Origin: Lepidurus packardi
Taxonomy: Eukaryota; Arthropoda; Branchiopoda; Notostraca; Triopsidae
DNA: 64,000 nucleotides
Reading direction: 5' to 3'
Assembly (NCBI GenBank): GCA_023053545.1
Contig: JAKZAN010000213.1
Location: forward strand, 1 to 64,000
Below the pieces are notes generated by a model, which ran no database searches, had not been told where the DNA came from, and worked only from the letters and a program-made list of their open reading frames with translations. The translations under genes were made by a program, and so were the position numbers. How positions within the stretch are numbered: the first letter of the stretch is position 1; every line of letters begins with the position of its first letter. Shown here piece after piece: positions 35,298 to 47,818 of this stretch.

Positions 35298-38200
35298 TCA
35301 TGGGCTGTTGTTTTCCGGGAACGAAGCGTCTCTGCGGTCTGACCTCTCGTTAATATTAATCTGTTTTCTGGACTCATCCTCCATCTTCTCTTGCGCTTTT
35401 TCGCTCTATTCGAAATCAAAAACTTCAATCGCATTTTGTTCTATCTTGACGAGCTTCGTATTAATTCTGCCCTCACCGTCTAACCTCGACCCATTGCCTT
35501 ATTCATTCTCGTCTGACTGCCCCCAACCATCAGGCCCTTGCTCTCCTTCGCCCTCTTCGTCAACTTCCAGATTTTTCACGCACTTTATCAGAATTTGGGG
35601 AGGGTTATTGCCCTGTTTAAGATGAGGCAAGTAGTCGCTATTCTCACTCTCATCCTCCTGCCCTGGTTTTTGTGTGGGGTTATAGTTGTTATCGTCCTCA
35701 TCTGACATTACCTTTTGGTCTCCGATGTCTAGGATTTTCCTGGGCTTTATCATGACCAGATTACTGTCTGTTTCTTCTTTTTCCTAGCCATTTTCTTTGG
35801 CAAATGCTTCCACAAGGCATTTGAAGTAGTCTTTTCCACAGCATTGTCTGCCAATCTCTGCGAAAAGCAAGAAGTACATGTATACCATCATTGGTATAAA
35901 CACCAAAAGTGTCAGCACAATCAATACTCCTCCTAGGACTATTTTCTGAGGCTCTCCCAAAATGTCCGATCCCAGGACCACAATGCAGAAGAACATCAAA
36001 ACCAAAAGCAGCAAGAACTCAGTCACTGCATGATATATATTCTATATCCTGCTGACGAAAGGCTTGTAGATAAGGATGACTGAGAAATGAATGAGACAAG
36101 CCAGCGTCAATAGGCCAAGTAAGTACCCAGGATAGCTCGACTTCAAAGGATAGTTCGTGATCACAGCCACCACAATACCGGTGGCCAGTTTACGTGAGTA
36201 TTTGTAGACGACCACATAGGATGTATAGTTGACTTCTACATTAAGGCGATAGATGAATGTAGTCAGGGGCTGAATGATTTCTTCAGGAGGCTGGTCATAG
36301 ATTTTCTGTCCCATAAGAACAAACAGCAAGAAGAACGGAACTATGATCAGCACGATAATCAGTACTACTGACACGAAGTTGCTGATGTAGTTGTAGCCAG
36401 TTTGCGTGCCGAACACTGTCAGCTGGCTGAAGCTGAACACAGCCAAGTAGGAATAGACGCAATAAGTCAGATCGTTGGCGTAGTTCCATCGAATTCGCTC
36501 CACTACTGTATGAACGAACCGTGAAAACAAAGGCTTATTGGACAAACTGGAGAATTATCGGGCCTAGTCAGCAGGTTTGACAGAAGAGATGTCTGACACA
36601 GGGGCTTTGCCAACAATAAAGAAGAAGTCGATCAGCTTAAAGATAAAGAAGATCCCTAGAGTTCCAATCATGACCAGAAGTTGAGGAGCAGTATTTCCGA
36701 GAAGAGTTGGGTCTGAATCAAACTCTCCGTATTTGTAAGGCGAGGGACGGATGGTGTTTGTGTCGAGAGTCGGGTCTACGAACATCTGCGGGATGAAGAG
36801 CAGGTGCGAGAAGCCGAAGCCGAACAGGTAACTATTCAGATTAGGAGCGTAGTCAACATTGATCAGCGTTAGGATGAAAAGCAGTTGGAAAAAGTCCAGC
36901 AGCGGGTGGCAGATGTACCCAACTCCGAACACAATCGCGACAATGAAGGTTAGCAGGAGGATAATAGATAAGGCTCTGGAAAAGCTAATCAGGGAGCTGT
37001 AAGAAAGGAATGAGCCGTCTGTTGCATACTCGTCGTAGTTGAGGAGAATACTCGACGAGTTGATATTCTGCAGAATCTTGGGGTAGGCCACAGAGTGATT
37101 GCGGAAAAGAGTGGCAATACGCTTGGGTTATGAAGTACTTCCCATTTGGAGCTAGAGAGTGAGAGAAGTAGAAGTGCTCTTGGAAGTCGTGAAGGGAATC
37201 TATATTATGGCATCACTATTCAGGAGTCTGCTTTGGGACTCAGTGAACAGATTATCTAGAGTTAGCCTAATAATCGATTGAGCATTTTCACCCAAGGCAG
37301 TGACACTTTAGCTAAACCAGAGCTTTATGTACAGTCGATTGTATATGCTTCGGACCTGCGTGTCGAAGCTCAGCAAGCGATTGCATTCGTCTAGCTTATT
37401 TCCTTTTGCATCGTAACAGCTCTAACAGAACAGGGAACTGCTGATATAGTAGTTTTAAGGGCAGGTTTCCACACAAAGCTGCTGACCAGCCAGTTTAATC
37501 AAGTTGTCAGAACAGTTCAGTACGCATCGACGTGTTCGAGGGTTCCCAAAATATGGTGCTGTGCAGACTCCCAGGCAAGAAGGCAGCACAGGATCTCTGA
37601 ATGTGTTTACTGGGCACGTATCGCCCAAGATGCACTGATTTTGGTACACCAGATATCCCTCAATACAGGTTAGGCAGTTGGTTGCTGAGCTGCATGTTCT
37701 ACAGGGGGACTGACATTGGTAGCATTGGTAAGTTTTGTTGTCTGGGTACCACAGCGTGGGGCAGGAAGAAATGCACTGTCCAGGTTGTGTGGAGATCATG
37801 TACTTACTTCCTGCGCAGATAGTGCAGACAGCTATACTCCCGCTCATTACGCATTTCTGGCAAAGGGATGGGCAGGTCGAACAGTTTGTTCCGTTTTCAT
37901 AGGTTCCATCAGGGCAGATTTGAACACACTGTCCTGACACGAAGAGCAGATTATTCAGACAAGAAGTGCACAGAAGAAGGGAACTGCAAGACTTGCAGGG
38001 CGAGCGGCAGGGTAGGCAGGAAGTGCTGGAGGCATCAGCATAGAAGCTGCTGTCACACTTGGACACACAAGTCCCATTCTGCAAGAAGGATCCTGAGTTA
38101 CAGGATAGGCAATAGGATGAAGTATTCACACAGGTCTGGCATGTTGAGGAGCACTTATCACAAGTCAAGGAGTTAGAAACGAGGCTCGAAAAAGTTCCAG

Positions 38201-41200
38201 GCAGACAATTTGCAACACAGCTGAAGTTCTGCAATATTCCACTCCAGCAGCTCAAGCAGCGAGTCAAGGATAAACACTATCTGCATGGGGCAGCACAAGG
38301 AAGACACTGGGGGGCCTGCAGTGATGTTTAAATATAGTATTGCAGAGGACAAGATGTATTGGATATACACGTCCGGTTGAATAGAATCGACAGTTGTGAA
38401 GAAGTGTTGCAAGATAAGCAAGTCCTGGAAGTAGTTATACACGTTAGACATGTTGACGTGTTGCATCTCTCACACGTTTTGGTTGTGGAGTCGGCATAAA
38501 ATCCAGTAGGACAAGAAGTGGCGCAAGTCTGGTTCGAAGCGATCAAAAAACCTGTGAGACAGGAGCTGCAGAGAATTTGCGAGCTACAGGTTGAGCAAGG
38601 AGAGATACACTGGAGGCATGCAGACTGCTGGGTGTTAAGGTAGTATCCTCTAATAGAACTGCAGTTCGCAGCCGTGATGCAGGTACCTTGGTAAATATAA
38701 AACGAAGAAGCACAAAGAGTGCACCAGGTGCTGTTTGAACAAGAAGCACAATTGCTGATGCTGGTGTTGCATGAGATACATACTTTGTTGATGTAGTCGG
38801 GGTATTGGGTGCTTGGACAAAAATCGCATCTAAAGGTCTGAGTGCTCAGAAACCCGATTTGGCAAGACAAGCAGTTGAGAGAGTCAGTGCACGTGAGGCA
38901 CGGGAAGATGCATGCTCTACATTGTAATGTCAGATTATCCGCGAAAGTTCGTTGGGGGCAAGCAGTCACACAGGTCGAGTTTGCCAGGTATTTTTGAGGG
39001 TTTGCAGAGGAAGGAGCGCTTATTTTGACGCAGCTGTTACAAGAGGTGGCATTCAAACAAGTAAGGCAGTCTCCAGAGCAAGCTATGCACGCAGAATTCA
39101 TAATATATTCGGTAGAGGCGCATTGTGACAGGCATTGGCTACCTCTCAATAAAAATGGGTTAAAGCACGATAGGCAAACTGAAGAAGCGTTGACGCATGT
39201 CGTACAAGGATATGAACAAGGCTGGCAGATGCCTGATTGGTTAAAGAATCCAGCGTTGCAGACAGCCAGACACTGTGTGCCTTGAAGTACAGTGTTGGAT
39301 ATTGCGGTACAAGTCCGACAGGATGTAGCGTTGCGGCAGGTATTACAAGGAGATTGGCACTTTTGGCATGTAAGAGTAGCTGCTTACCCAAAATAGGTGT
39401 CCTAGCATGTCGTAAGGCATGAAGTTTTTTGAAGTTGGGACAGGAATCCGGTTTGGCATGAAATACAGGATGTCGGAGAAGTACATTTCGAACAAGGAAG
39501 AGAGCATGGAGAGCAAGAGCCCAGGCCAGTCTGGGAAATAGTGTTGTAGGAGAAATCAGGACATGTTCTCAAACAAGAAGATTGGTGAAGGTAGAAATTA
39601 GTAACACAGCTCAGGCAAATGTCGGCAGAAAGACAGCTGGAACAGTTGTTGATGCAGGAAACACACACATTCGATGTAGTGTTGGGAAAGAATCCAGAAG
39701 GACACGTTGCTAGGCAACTCTGAATGCTGAGGTATCCAACGATGCAACTCGTACAAGCTGTGCCAGAGAGACAGTTCAGACAGGGTGATTTGCAAATTAC
39801 ACAAGTATTGGAGCTTGTTTCAAGGTAGTATCCACTACTTGGGCAACTAGCCAAGCAACTTGTTCCGAATAAAACGGACCCACTAGGACAGGATAAGCAG
39901 TTTGTTGCTGTGATATTGCATGTCAGACAGTTGGAAGAACAGTTGAGGCAGATGTTATTGGACGAGGATGGGTACGTTCCAGACGGACAGCTTGCCACAC
40001 AGTTTGAACCATTGTAGAAACCGATTGAGCAAGAGTAGCAGGAGGTTTCATTGAGACAGGTTCTGCAAGGAGTGTTGCACTGCAGGCAGATACTGCCATT
40101 GCTATAGTGTCCGCTGGGACATGTCGTCACGCATGTAAAATTCTGAGAGTAATAAAGGAATCCTGAGCGACAAGACAAACACTGAGTCGCTGATCTGCAA
40201 TTGACGCACGGACTTTGGCACAGCAAACATATAAAGAGGGTGGAACTGGTGTTAGGATAGTAGGTGTCGGGACAGGTCGAAACACATGCCTTTGAAGTGA
40301 AGTTAGATTGGTTGCCTGCAGGGTAATAGTGCTCGAAGAGTCCACCACAAGAGGAGACACACTGATTATTACTGACAAAAAGCGATGATATACATTAGAG
40401 ACAGTAGTTAGCATTGCTACAAATGCGGCAGTCGGACGAACACCTAAATGCTTGGATAAACAACTCTGTGATTCCAATGAGACCAAAGGGGAACGTTGAA
40501 GTCTTATTCCCAACGAGAGTTGAGGTGATGGTTATGCGCACACTCTGTTCGTTAATATTACGGCTGGAGACATTGGTGTAAAGTGGACTGCACATTGTGC
40601 TGAGATTGGAAGCCGTGAGAGAGAAGGAGTCTGCATTGTTCGTTGTGGAATTGTCGCTGAAAATTATCCTAACGCTCAGAGTCTCATTCCCATTCGGAGT
40701 ATAGGAAGAAAGATAAAGAGGATAGAGTTTCACGGCAACAGTCAGCTTGTAGTAGGGTTCGAAGACACGTGTCCAGGAAATAGAATTACTGCCCGAGTAG
40801 ATTGTCTGTTCGTTGCAGACTGTAGTTACAATCGATGGAACAAAGTTTTTTGACGAGTAGGCGGCATAGTAAAAAAGCTGGTACACCGCTCCAGAGTTAA
40901 TTTAGTAGGCGGGGATGCATGAGAAGGTATCATTCGACCACTGCGAGAAAGTTTGGATAGTACCTGATTGGCATCCATAGCTGCAACGGAAAGGTTGCGG
41001 ACCTCGGGCACCATTTTGACATAGCACTGATGCTCCGTAGACGCACGCTCCTCCTGAGAAATAGTAAAGGGGTTTACATGCAATACAAGTCAGCCCGCTT
41101 GTACTGCTGCATTGCATACAGTTCTTTATGCTGCTGATGCAGGTATCCGTGATATTGACGCAGACACCATTTATGAGGTTGAAGTTGAGGGAACAGGTAT

Positions 41201-41795
41201 CACAGGTCGAATTGCTGGAACAACTCAGGCACCCTGTGATACAAGGGCTGCAGAAGGTTCCAGCCGCGACTTGTTTGAGATAACCCGGAGCACAGGTGGT
41301 ACAGGTTGTGGGCCCTGTACATTGGATGCAATTTTATCTGCAGGGCATGCAGGAGTCGCCATTTTTCCAGTATCCGTCTAAACAGCTGGCGACAGTCGAT
41401 GGCGTGTCGCAGCTCCGAACGTAGTCGACCTGGCACTTTTGGCAGACACCACTCGCAAATGCGTATCCGATATGGCAGGCAGAACAGCTAGACGGACTCG
41501 TGCAAGTCATACAGTTGGTCTGGCAGGGCTCACAGCTGCCGAGGGTGGGGCTGAAGTAATAAGAGGATTGACAGTTGGCCTGGGATGTGCAGTTGGTGTC
41601 GGAGGAGCAGGCCTTGCATCGATATGGGCATATGATGCATGTGGACTGCTGGAGGAAGTAGTAGGGGGAGAGACAGGACGTGCAGACCGAGGAGGTGCAG
41701 GTGCAGAGGGAGGAGTCGCACTGCTGGGCCTGGGAAGGGGAGAAGACGAAGAGGAGAAGGAGGATGGTGATTATGTTAATTCTAAAGAATTCCAT
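35298..41795 (-). CDS. Giant cysteine-rich (furin/GFR-like repeat) multi-pass surface protein
   Basis: One exon of 6.5 kb, from ATG 41793-41795 to TGA 35298-35300, encodes 2165 residues. A signal peptide (about 1-23) leads into roughly 1400 residues of Cys-rich repeats of about 45-50 residues, with CxxCxxxC-type knots and motifs such as CLSCxxGxxL and CxxxCPxGxY. They resemble the furin-like/growth-factor-receptor repeats common in ciliate surface proteins. An interrupting non-repeat domain lies around residues 290-470. The C-terminal third has about ten membrane helices and then an acidic cytoplasmic tail. It may be a sensor, adhesin or channel-like receptor; function is not readable. No second gene start is apparent within. 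Confidence 0.85.
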
Positions 41796-41968
41796 GGTGA
41801 AGGTGGTGTAAGGAATAATAATAGTTTTGGAGGAAAGCTTATGATTGAAGAAGAACAGCCATTTATCAATTTCCGGATGGAATGTTAAGTATTCGAAATC
41901 CCTCTTTGAATATTTAAAGATATGTGCCTATCATTCTGACACTCATTCGCCTACCCATTGCTTTCCTT

Positions 41969-43413
41969 TCACTCTTTGATCTTCCTTTCGCCTCCTAGAG
42001 TCTTCTTGCTCCGGATCTTGTACTACTTCTTCTCCTATCGCATCCGCAAGTACTACCCAAACCTGCATCCGTATTCCCGAATCGATGCCTGCATCCCTTC
42101 ATTCTTTTCATGCAATGATTCGTATAGCCTTTCCTCAAACTCTTCTAGACTCTCCCTCTGCGTGTACATTTCGTCCAAGTACGTATTCCGTACGCCCAAT
42201 ACGCTACCATATAGCTTAGCAAACACCGTGCTTTTCTTCACCTGCTTTTGCTTCTTCTGCTTGCCTTCCTTCTCTGGACTTTGCACCTTGCTACCGCCCC
42301 CGTTCTTGATTCGGTTTAATATGTTTTCGTGCTCCTGCTCGTCATTACCGAGCGCTTCCGATTCACCATTAAAAAAGGGACTTAGCTGCTTAAGCTTGAG
42401 CTTCTTCGACTTTGAACTGCTCTTTCGAACAGTCAGAAGCTCCAGGAAGTTTTCACCCAGAGGGAAAACAGGTTTGATTAGAGTCTGAGACACCGACTTC
42501 TTGTCCCTTAACCTCAGATCCATCATGCTATCTTTGAAGTGCTTCTCGGTAAAGTTCTGGAAACCAGTCGTGCGAGCAAGTGTCTAGGATTATCCACTTC
42601 CTCTCTTGCCCAGACTATAAACGGTAGGTCGTTGATCCCGACGGGTATTCGAAGACTCGGAATCATGCTAGGGGTAGTTATCAGATGACTTCTGAATAGT
42701 AGGGGGTGAGCAGAGATGAGTAATGGTATTTAGTTTGACTCGGGTCCGATAGAGAGATAGTCTACTGACAAGAGCGACGAGAGGGACTGCGTTATACTGG
42801 GAAGTAGCCTGGAGTTGGTTGTAATAGTCGTGGATAGCGAGTCGATCGTTGTCAAGGTGGAGTGCGGCACGGGGATCGATATTCTTGATTCTGATTTTGC
42901 TGATGTCGAGACTTTCGAGTGTGCGAGTGAACAAGAGGAACAGGGCTCTGTAGGATCAAAAGAGTTTTTAAAGGAAGAGTTATCCATCTAGGTTTGAGCC
43001 TCGGTTACTGGTTTGAACAGAAAACAAGGATTAAAAATAGTAATAAAAGCATAGGGGCATAAGGTTGCAACGACAATGATACGATAACTGAAGGATTACG
43101 GCTTGTTACTCGATAAAACGGACTTGCAGCCTTCCTCCAGGCTGGCTATCACTAATTGCTCCTAGCTTGCCACCCGATCCAACTCTTCCTTCGTTTGCAT
43201 TAGAGTTTCTATTGCTCCACACTCGTTCCCTTTCTGCTCTAAGTCGCACAGTCGGTAGTAGATATCCTCGCGACGCTTGATAATTCTCACGAAAGTACTC
43301 AGCAGGTCCAGGTGGTTAGGAGTTGCTGTAGAGGAAGCGGGGGCCTTGTTGATAGACTCAGGCTTAAACTTGGGTAGGTTCTAGATGAATTGCCGGCGCC
43401 AGACACTATTCAT
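41969..43413 (-). CDS. 437-residue coiled-coil/low-complexity orphan, three exons
   Basis: Introns at 43008-43109 (102 nt) and 42884-42912 (29 nt) give 438 codons ending at TGA 41969-41971. The N-terminal part is helical (RIIKRREDIYYRLCDLEQK...) and the middle is Ser/Arg-rich. The C-terminus is strongly charged and helical with KLYGSVLGVRNTYLDEMY and a Lys/Arg-rich end. No family recognised. The 102-nt intron keeps frame, so its boundaries rest only on GT..AG and on the AT-rich, non-protein-like sequence inside. A two-gene alternative (start at 42987 for the downstream part) cannot be excluded, but the upstream part then lacks a UGA. Confidence 0.5.
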
Positions 43414-43551
43414 TTGAAGAGTGGGAACTTATTGTTGTGATGCTTCAGAATATAATTGAAATTATGGCTTGTCGGCTAAATAAAAGGAATCCAATCCACT
43501 AAAGGTCCGACCGTAGCGCCAAAGACGCACTACAAAATTGTCTAGGAACTA

Positions 43552-43770
43552 TCAATGAAATGCGATCTGCTTGACTTCGATCTTCTGATCTCGGTAAAAG
43601 GACTGCTTGTGGTCGACGATGGGATGGTCTATGTGAAACAAACGTTCCTGCAGGTTCTTGGTGATGTAGCCCTGGTAGCCGTGGTCTTTCTCCTGCTTCT
43701 TGTGGACTTTGCCGTTTTTCTCAGCATATTTGCGGGAGTAGCTTTTGCCCGAAGAGTCTTTGCTGTCCAT
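43552..43770 (-). CDS. 72-residue basic small protein
   Basis: The frame has an ATG start (43768-43770) and TGA 43552-43554. It is Lys/Tyr/His-rich, hydrophilic, and begins MDSKDSSGKSYSRKY. There is no signal peptide, zinc motif or membrane segment. It is independent of its neighbours, about 140 and 210 bp away. The composition would suit a ribosome- or nucleic-acid-associated peptide, but I do not recognise it and cannot exclude a chance frame. Confidence 0.45.
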   Translation of the reverse strand: MDSKDSSGKSYSRKYAEKNGKVHKKQEKDHGYQGYITKNLQERLFHIDHPIVDHKQSFYRDQKIEVKQIAFH

Positions 43771-43981
43771 GGTGCGGAGTGTGTTTGTAGATTCCTAAAT
43801 AAAGTGGATAAAATATATGTGTTCGAGGGTGTGCGAGTATTTAGGGCAGGTCGCGTCTGTCTGATTCTGAACTCAGCTTCTTGCCAATTCGTAGCTTTGT
43901 TAAACTTTATCAATCAAAATTGCTTGCTTAGCTAATAGCTCATAGAAAATAGGTCTCATCCTCTGCAACCTAACTTATCAT

Positions 43982-45043
43982 TCATCGTCTCCCCCCTTTC
44001 TTCAGCATGCTTTACTTATACTTTCGTTCGCAGAACACGATATGCTTTTCCGCAGCCGCTTCATTGAATTTGCGCCCACAGAACTTGCACCCTTTCATCC
44101 CACTATTCGTCTCCTGCGCAGCCTGCACCATTCGCAAATCCTGCATATTAACTTCTTGTCCTTTGGCTTGTTTCATCGCGATTCTGAATGCCAGTGAATC
44201 CTGCTTCCACTTTGGTATGGCTGCTCTGATCTGTTCATTGGGTTTGGGCTGGTTCTTCACAGTCGTTTAAGATTCTAGAATTGCGTGAATGGGATTTTAC
44301 TATATGTTGTTACTTTTCTTGAGTACCACCTGTTCCTTAGCCACGATTCTCTGCTTGGCAGAGTTGAACACCTTTCGCTTCTGTTGGAATACCTTCCTGC
44401 AGATCTTCTAGTGCTTCGCTAGGGCTTTTTAATTGAAAGTGCGTCCACAGTCTTTACAAGCTTCCAGTCGCTGATCCACTACAGGCGCCTGGAACCGACC
44501 TCCAGTCCCCGACATCGGCCTTGCACTGGGCGGTTGACGAGAGCTTCCTGGCGTAGGATTGTTCTTCCCAAATGGAATATGCATTTGGATAGACTGAGGT
44601 TGCTATTTGGTAGGCTGACGAATACTGCTGCTCATGTTGTAGTTGGGACCAGATGTAATCTTCTGCGGGGCTTGTTGCGAATGAGGAGCTTGTCTATTGA
44701 CAGACCCTATAACAACATTTTGGGAGGCAGGGACGCTTGGCTTGGTCTGGCTAGGCCAATTAGATGTAGCGACCATAGTCGTGGAGGCGGGAATGCGAGA
44801 GGAAGAAATTGTTTGGATCTTCTGAGCAACCTTTGCTACTGAGGATGAAGAAGCCGCGTTGTTGGGGACAGGTTTAGAGTAACTGGGGGATTTGATGTTG
44901 TTGGAGTTGATGGTATTTTATTTCATGATGGGGTTAACGAGAGAAGGAGGCTGCTTGGCAGAAGGAGGCCTGGCCGAGGGGGGTTTCGAGGGTTGCTGCT
45001 GTTGGACATGGCTAATTTTGGAGGCGTAAGAGTTGCTTCTCAT
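43982..45043 (-). CDS. ZC2HC1-like double C2HC zinc-finger protein
   Basis: A Pro/Ser/Gln-rich N-terminal 190 residues lead into two C2HC fingers. The first reads CKDCGRTFNQKALAKHQKIC followed by KRKVFNSAKQRI; the second reads CKFCGRKFNEAAAEKHIVFC. The pair and the linker block match ZC2HC1A/ZNF474-type proteins of flagellated eukaryotes. The frame ends at TGA 43982-43984. It is open without splicing (353 residues), but a 39-nt GT..AG segment between the fingers may be an intron (340 residues). A role in cilia or spermatogenesis is reported for some relatives; here it is inferred only. Confidence 0.75.
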
Positions 45044-45258
45044 TTGGTCGAAGTATTGATTTGTGATATCGTTATTATTTGAACTGTTTCTGTTTAACTC
45101 TGAATATCAACTGCCCTTCAAGTACAGGATTCCATTGACACAATTATGGCTGTCCAAGTGAAAGTGACAGTCCCTGTTCCCGAAATATTTAATCCAACAG
45201 AAAACGTAAAGCATAATACTCCTACCCACACAAAGTCTATTATCACCCCATTCTCCAC

Positions 45259-45795
45259 TCACTCCATCCCCTCTCCTGAGTGCACTTCCTAGTCGATACG
45301 CACTCGGGGTCTGTTATTCTTGATTCTCTCCTTCTCCAGTGCCTTCTTCAGGTTTATATTCTCGTTCAGTTGCTCCCGCAGGTTGCTGTTTGAGATCAGG
45401 TCCACGTGCTTCTCCAGTTCTCGGTTAAGATCTTCTGCCTTCCTGGCGGGAGTCAGCTTCATGCGAGTATCCCAGAAACGTCTTTCTCTGAGCTTCTTGA
45501 TTTCCTCGATACGTTTCATAGCCTGGACAGTCTGAACGTACAGGTCACGGTTGTAGACAAGGGGCTCATTGCGCTTTTTCTCGAAGTCGAAAATGGGGTC
45601 TTTGGAGAGCTCCTTGCCGAAGGCCTTGCGGTAGGCCTTGGTCCACTTGCATTTACGGGGGTTGTGCTTGGCCTTGAAGTGGCGGTGGCACTTGGACCTG
45701 CAGAACCTGAAGATCTTGCTATCGTTTCTGACGAATGCGACGCCGTGTCCTGGGTAGACAGGCCCCGAACAGAAGTAACACTTTTCGATTCTCAT
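45259..45795 (-). CDS. Ribosome biogenesis protein RLP24
   Basis: RLP24 occupies the eL24 site on pre-60S particles and activates the AAA-ATPase Drg1/Rix7-type release step. The 178-residue protein starts [18 protein letters not shown], with the C-x2-C zinc pair and second pair [21 protein letters not shown] and [10 protein letters not shown] follow, then [14 protein letters not shown] and a long charged helix. A UAG occurs ten residues before the end, where standard decoding would stop at RVRID; reading it as Gln gives an end at TGA 45259-45261. Single exon. Length is close to yeast and human Rlp24. Confidence 0.92.
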
Positions 45796-45973
45796 GGCTT
45801 CAACAATGCGAAATATTAATTATTATTATAGTGTTAACTAACCCACACTCTGCCTACTAGTCTATTGCTGCTCTACTTCGGCTTATTCTCAAGTATACAG
45901 CGGACTCCCACCACCCACTTCAAACATCGTTTAATATACTCCAAAGCCTTCGGGCTCCCTTTTCCCTCCTTCA

Positions 45974-46775
45974 ATGCCCCCCAAAAAACAAAAATCCCAA
46001 TCCAAACAAATGCCCTTTGACCAGTTTGCCGAAGACAGCCGTCAACTCAAGCTGCTCCTCAAAACCATTCCTCGCCTGTTTAGCCACCCTACTTGCATTT
46101 CTAAAGTACTGGAATGCCCCATCTGTATTCAGGTGCTGACCATGCCGATCCGGATCGACTGCGGGTAACTATGTCTCGCCAACATCCTTAAATAATACGT
46201 TCCAGCATAGCCATACCTTTTGTGAAGACTGCATCGAATCATGGTCTAAAAACAATGGTACATGTCCCGAGTGCCGCTACCAAGTTGACATGAAGGCAGC
46301 CAGCCTCGACCTGATCGCTGCCAAAATCTTGAACGACCAATAGGTCCTCTGTCATAAGAAGAGTTGCATCTGGACTGGGCCACTCGGTCTCCTCGGAGCA
46401 CACCAATCACAATGCCTGTTCGCTTCCCAAAAAGACGAAAAGAAAATATATAGCAATCGTGATGAGGAAGAAAACTAGCAGATCACCCATAATCTACCTA
46501 AGGGAGACCTTCGTGGGATCGTCTACTCACGAATAATGGAGAAGAGGGATGCGAGTCGAGGGCAGTAGGCAACCAAGCTTCTGCTCGAGCCGACGGCCAA
46601 CCCAAAGGTTTAGGATAAGAAGTAGATGGTCACGAGCGCCGACGGCAAGCGAAGTAAGAAAACAAAGAGCAGCAAAGATACTAATGGGATTGAAGGGAGA
46701 GCGAAGAAAGGAGAAAATTAAGAGTAGCAGGGTTCGAAGTCAGAAGTGCAACTATTTTTGGAGACGCTGTTCTGA
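45974..46775 (+). CDS. RING-TRAF-type E3 ubiquitin ligase candidate
   Basis: Two exons (46-nt intron 46165-46210) encode 251 residues. Splicing rebuilds a canonical C3HC4 RING: CPIC, a central DCGHTFCEDC and the pair CPEC, from about residue 49 to 90. After it, CHKKSCIWTGPLGLLGAHQSQC is a TRAF-type C/H finger as found in RNF41/TRAF-like ligases. The C-terminal 120 residues are Lys/Gln-rich and disordered. The acceptor at CATAG is chosen over CCAG because only it restores the RING histidine. Likely an E2-dependent ligase with unknown target. Confidence 0.85.
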
Positions 46776-46929
46776 AGTGTCTAGCCTTTTCTTTCGTTTG
46801 AGGATTGCCTATTTGATTGGAAATATTGCTACATCATGCACCCGCTGTCCCTCCTATTTTATTTATCCTTAGTTTCGGGTACCTAGCTCATTGCTTAGTT
46901 TTTGCCTTTCCTGCCGATTTATCGATTGT

Positions 46930-47659
46930 TCAGCAACAGTGCCCATGGCTCTACCTGTCTTTCTGCTTCATGATCTGCATCAGCTCAGCCTTGGCGCACT
47001 CGTTCGTGCTCATCTCTTGCGTCCTGCCTGCGACACTCTTGCTCGTATTCTTTCTGCTTTTGAAGGTGCGCACGAGCAAGTTGCGTGCTATCTCCTCAAA
47101 TACTTCATTGACTCTGTCATTAGTCTTGGCTGAGGTTTAGAAATAGAATAAAAGATTGCGTCTCTCTAGAAGCTCTTTAGCGTCCTGCTTGGAAACCCGT
47201 CTCTAATCTTCTTGGTCTGCCTTCATGCCTACCAGTATTTTGACGGGCTATTGGCTGCTGCAATGGTTCAGGAACTCATTCAGCCAGTACTATACTTTAG
47301 TAAATGACTCCTTGCTGGATGGGTAAATTTTAGCTATTGGGTTGGCTGTACCTGGTAATCGAATATGCGAGGAGGACTGCATCGGCGTTATTATAGTAGG
47401 TCTTGACGACACTCAGATACGATTCCTGGCCGGCAGTGTCGAAAATGTTGAGACGGACGCGCAAGTCATCAATGGTTATGTTCTTGGTGCGGAAGTCTAC
47501 ACCGATAGTGCACTTGGTAGAATCTGAGAAGGTGCTGTCGGTGTAACGGAGGGTAAGGCTAGTCTTGCCGACTGCAGGATCGCCGAGGATGATGATTTTG
47601 TAATTAAAGTGTTCTGGATTCTTTGGGGTATCCATCATTTTATCGGAGTATACGTGCAT
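46930..47659 (-). CDS. Divergent Rab GTPase
   Basis: Two exons (37-nt intron 47315-47351) give 230 residues. G1 is GDPAVGKTS, switch I holds CTIGVDFR, G3 is FDTAGQESYLS and G5 is TSAKTN, and the end is HGHCC, a dual-cysteine prenylation site. The G4 motif, normally NKxD, reads VGMKAD: the Asn that contacts guanine is Met. Nucleotide specificity or affinity may therefore be altered. Several UAG/UAA codons are read as Gln. The tail between G5 and CC is unusually long and Lys/Thr-rich. Subfamily unassigned. Confidence 0.85.
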
Positions 47660-47818
47660 GGCAATCAACTCGGATGACCTATTTACTGATGCAATCAGAC
47701 ATCGGGCATGTTCTGCATAAAACAGTTCCTATATCTCGCCAAGCCCCATTAAATCATTTGTTTGTTAAATACTATCATACCGCGTTAACATAAAAACCAG
47801 ATACCTTCCCATGCCATT

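Noticed and set aside
35308-35625. Plus-strand frame opposite the acidic tail of the surface protein
   Set aside because: It is the antisense of an Asp/Glu-rich stretch, giving a Ser/Leu/Phe-rich shadow.
41439-41888. Plus-strand Gly/Ala-rich frame over the N-terminus of the surface protein
   Set aside because: It is the antisense of Cys-rich repeats, with no supporting motif.
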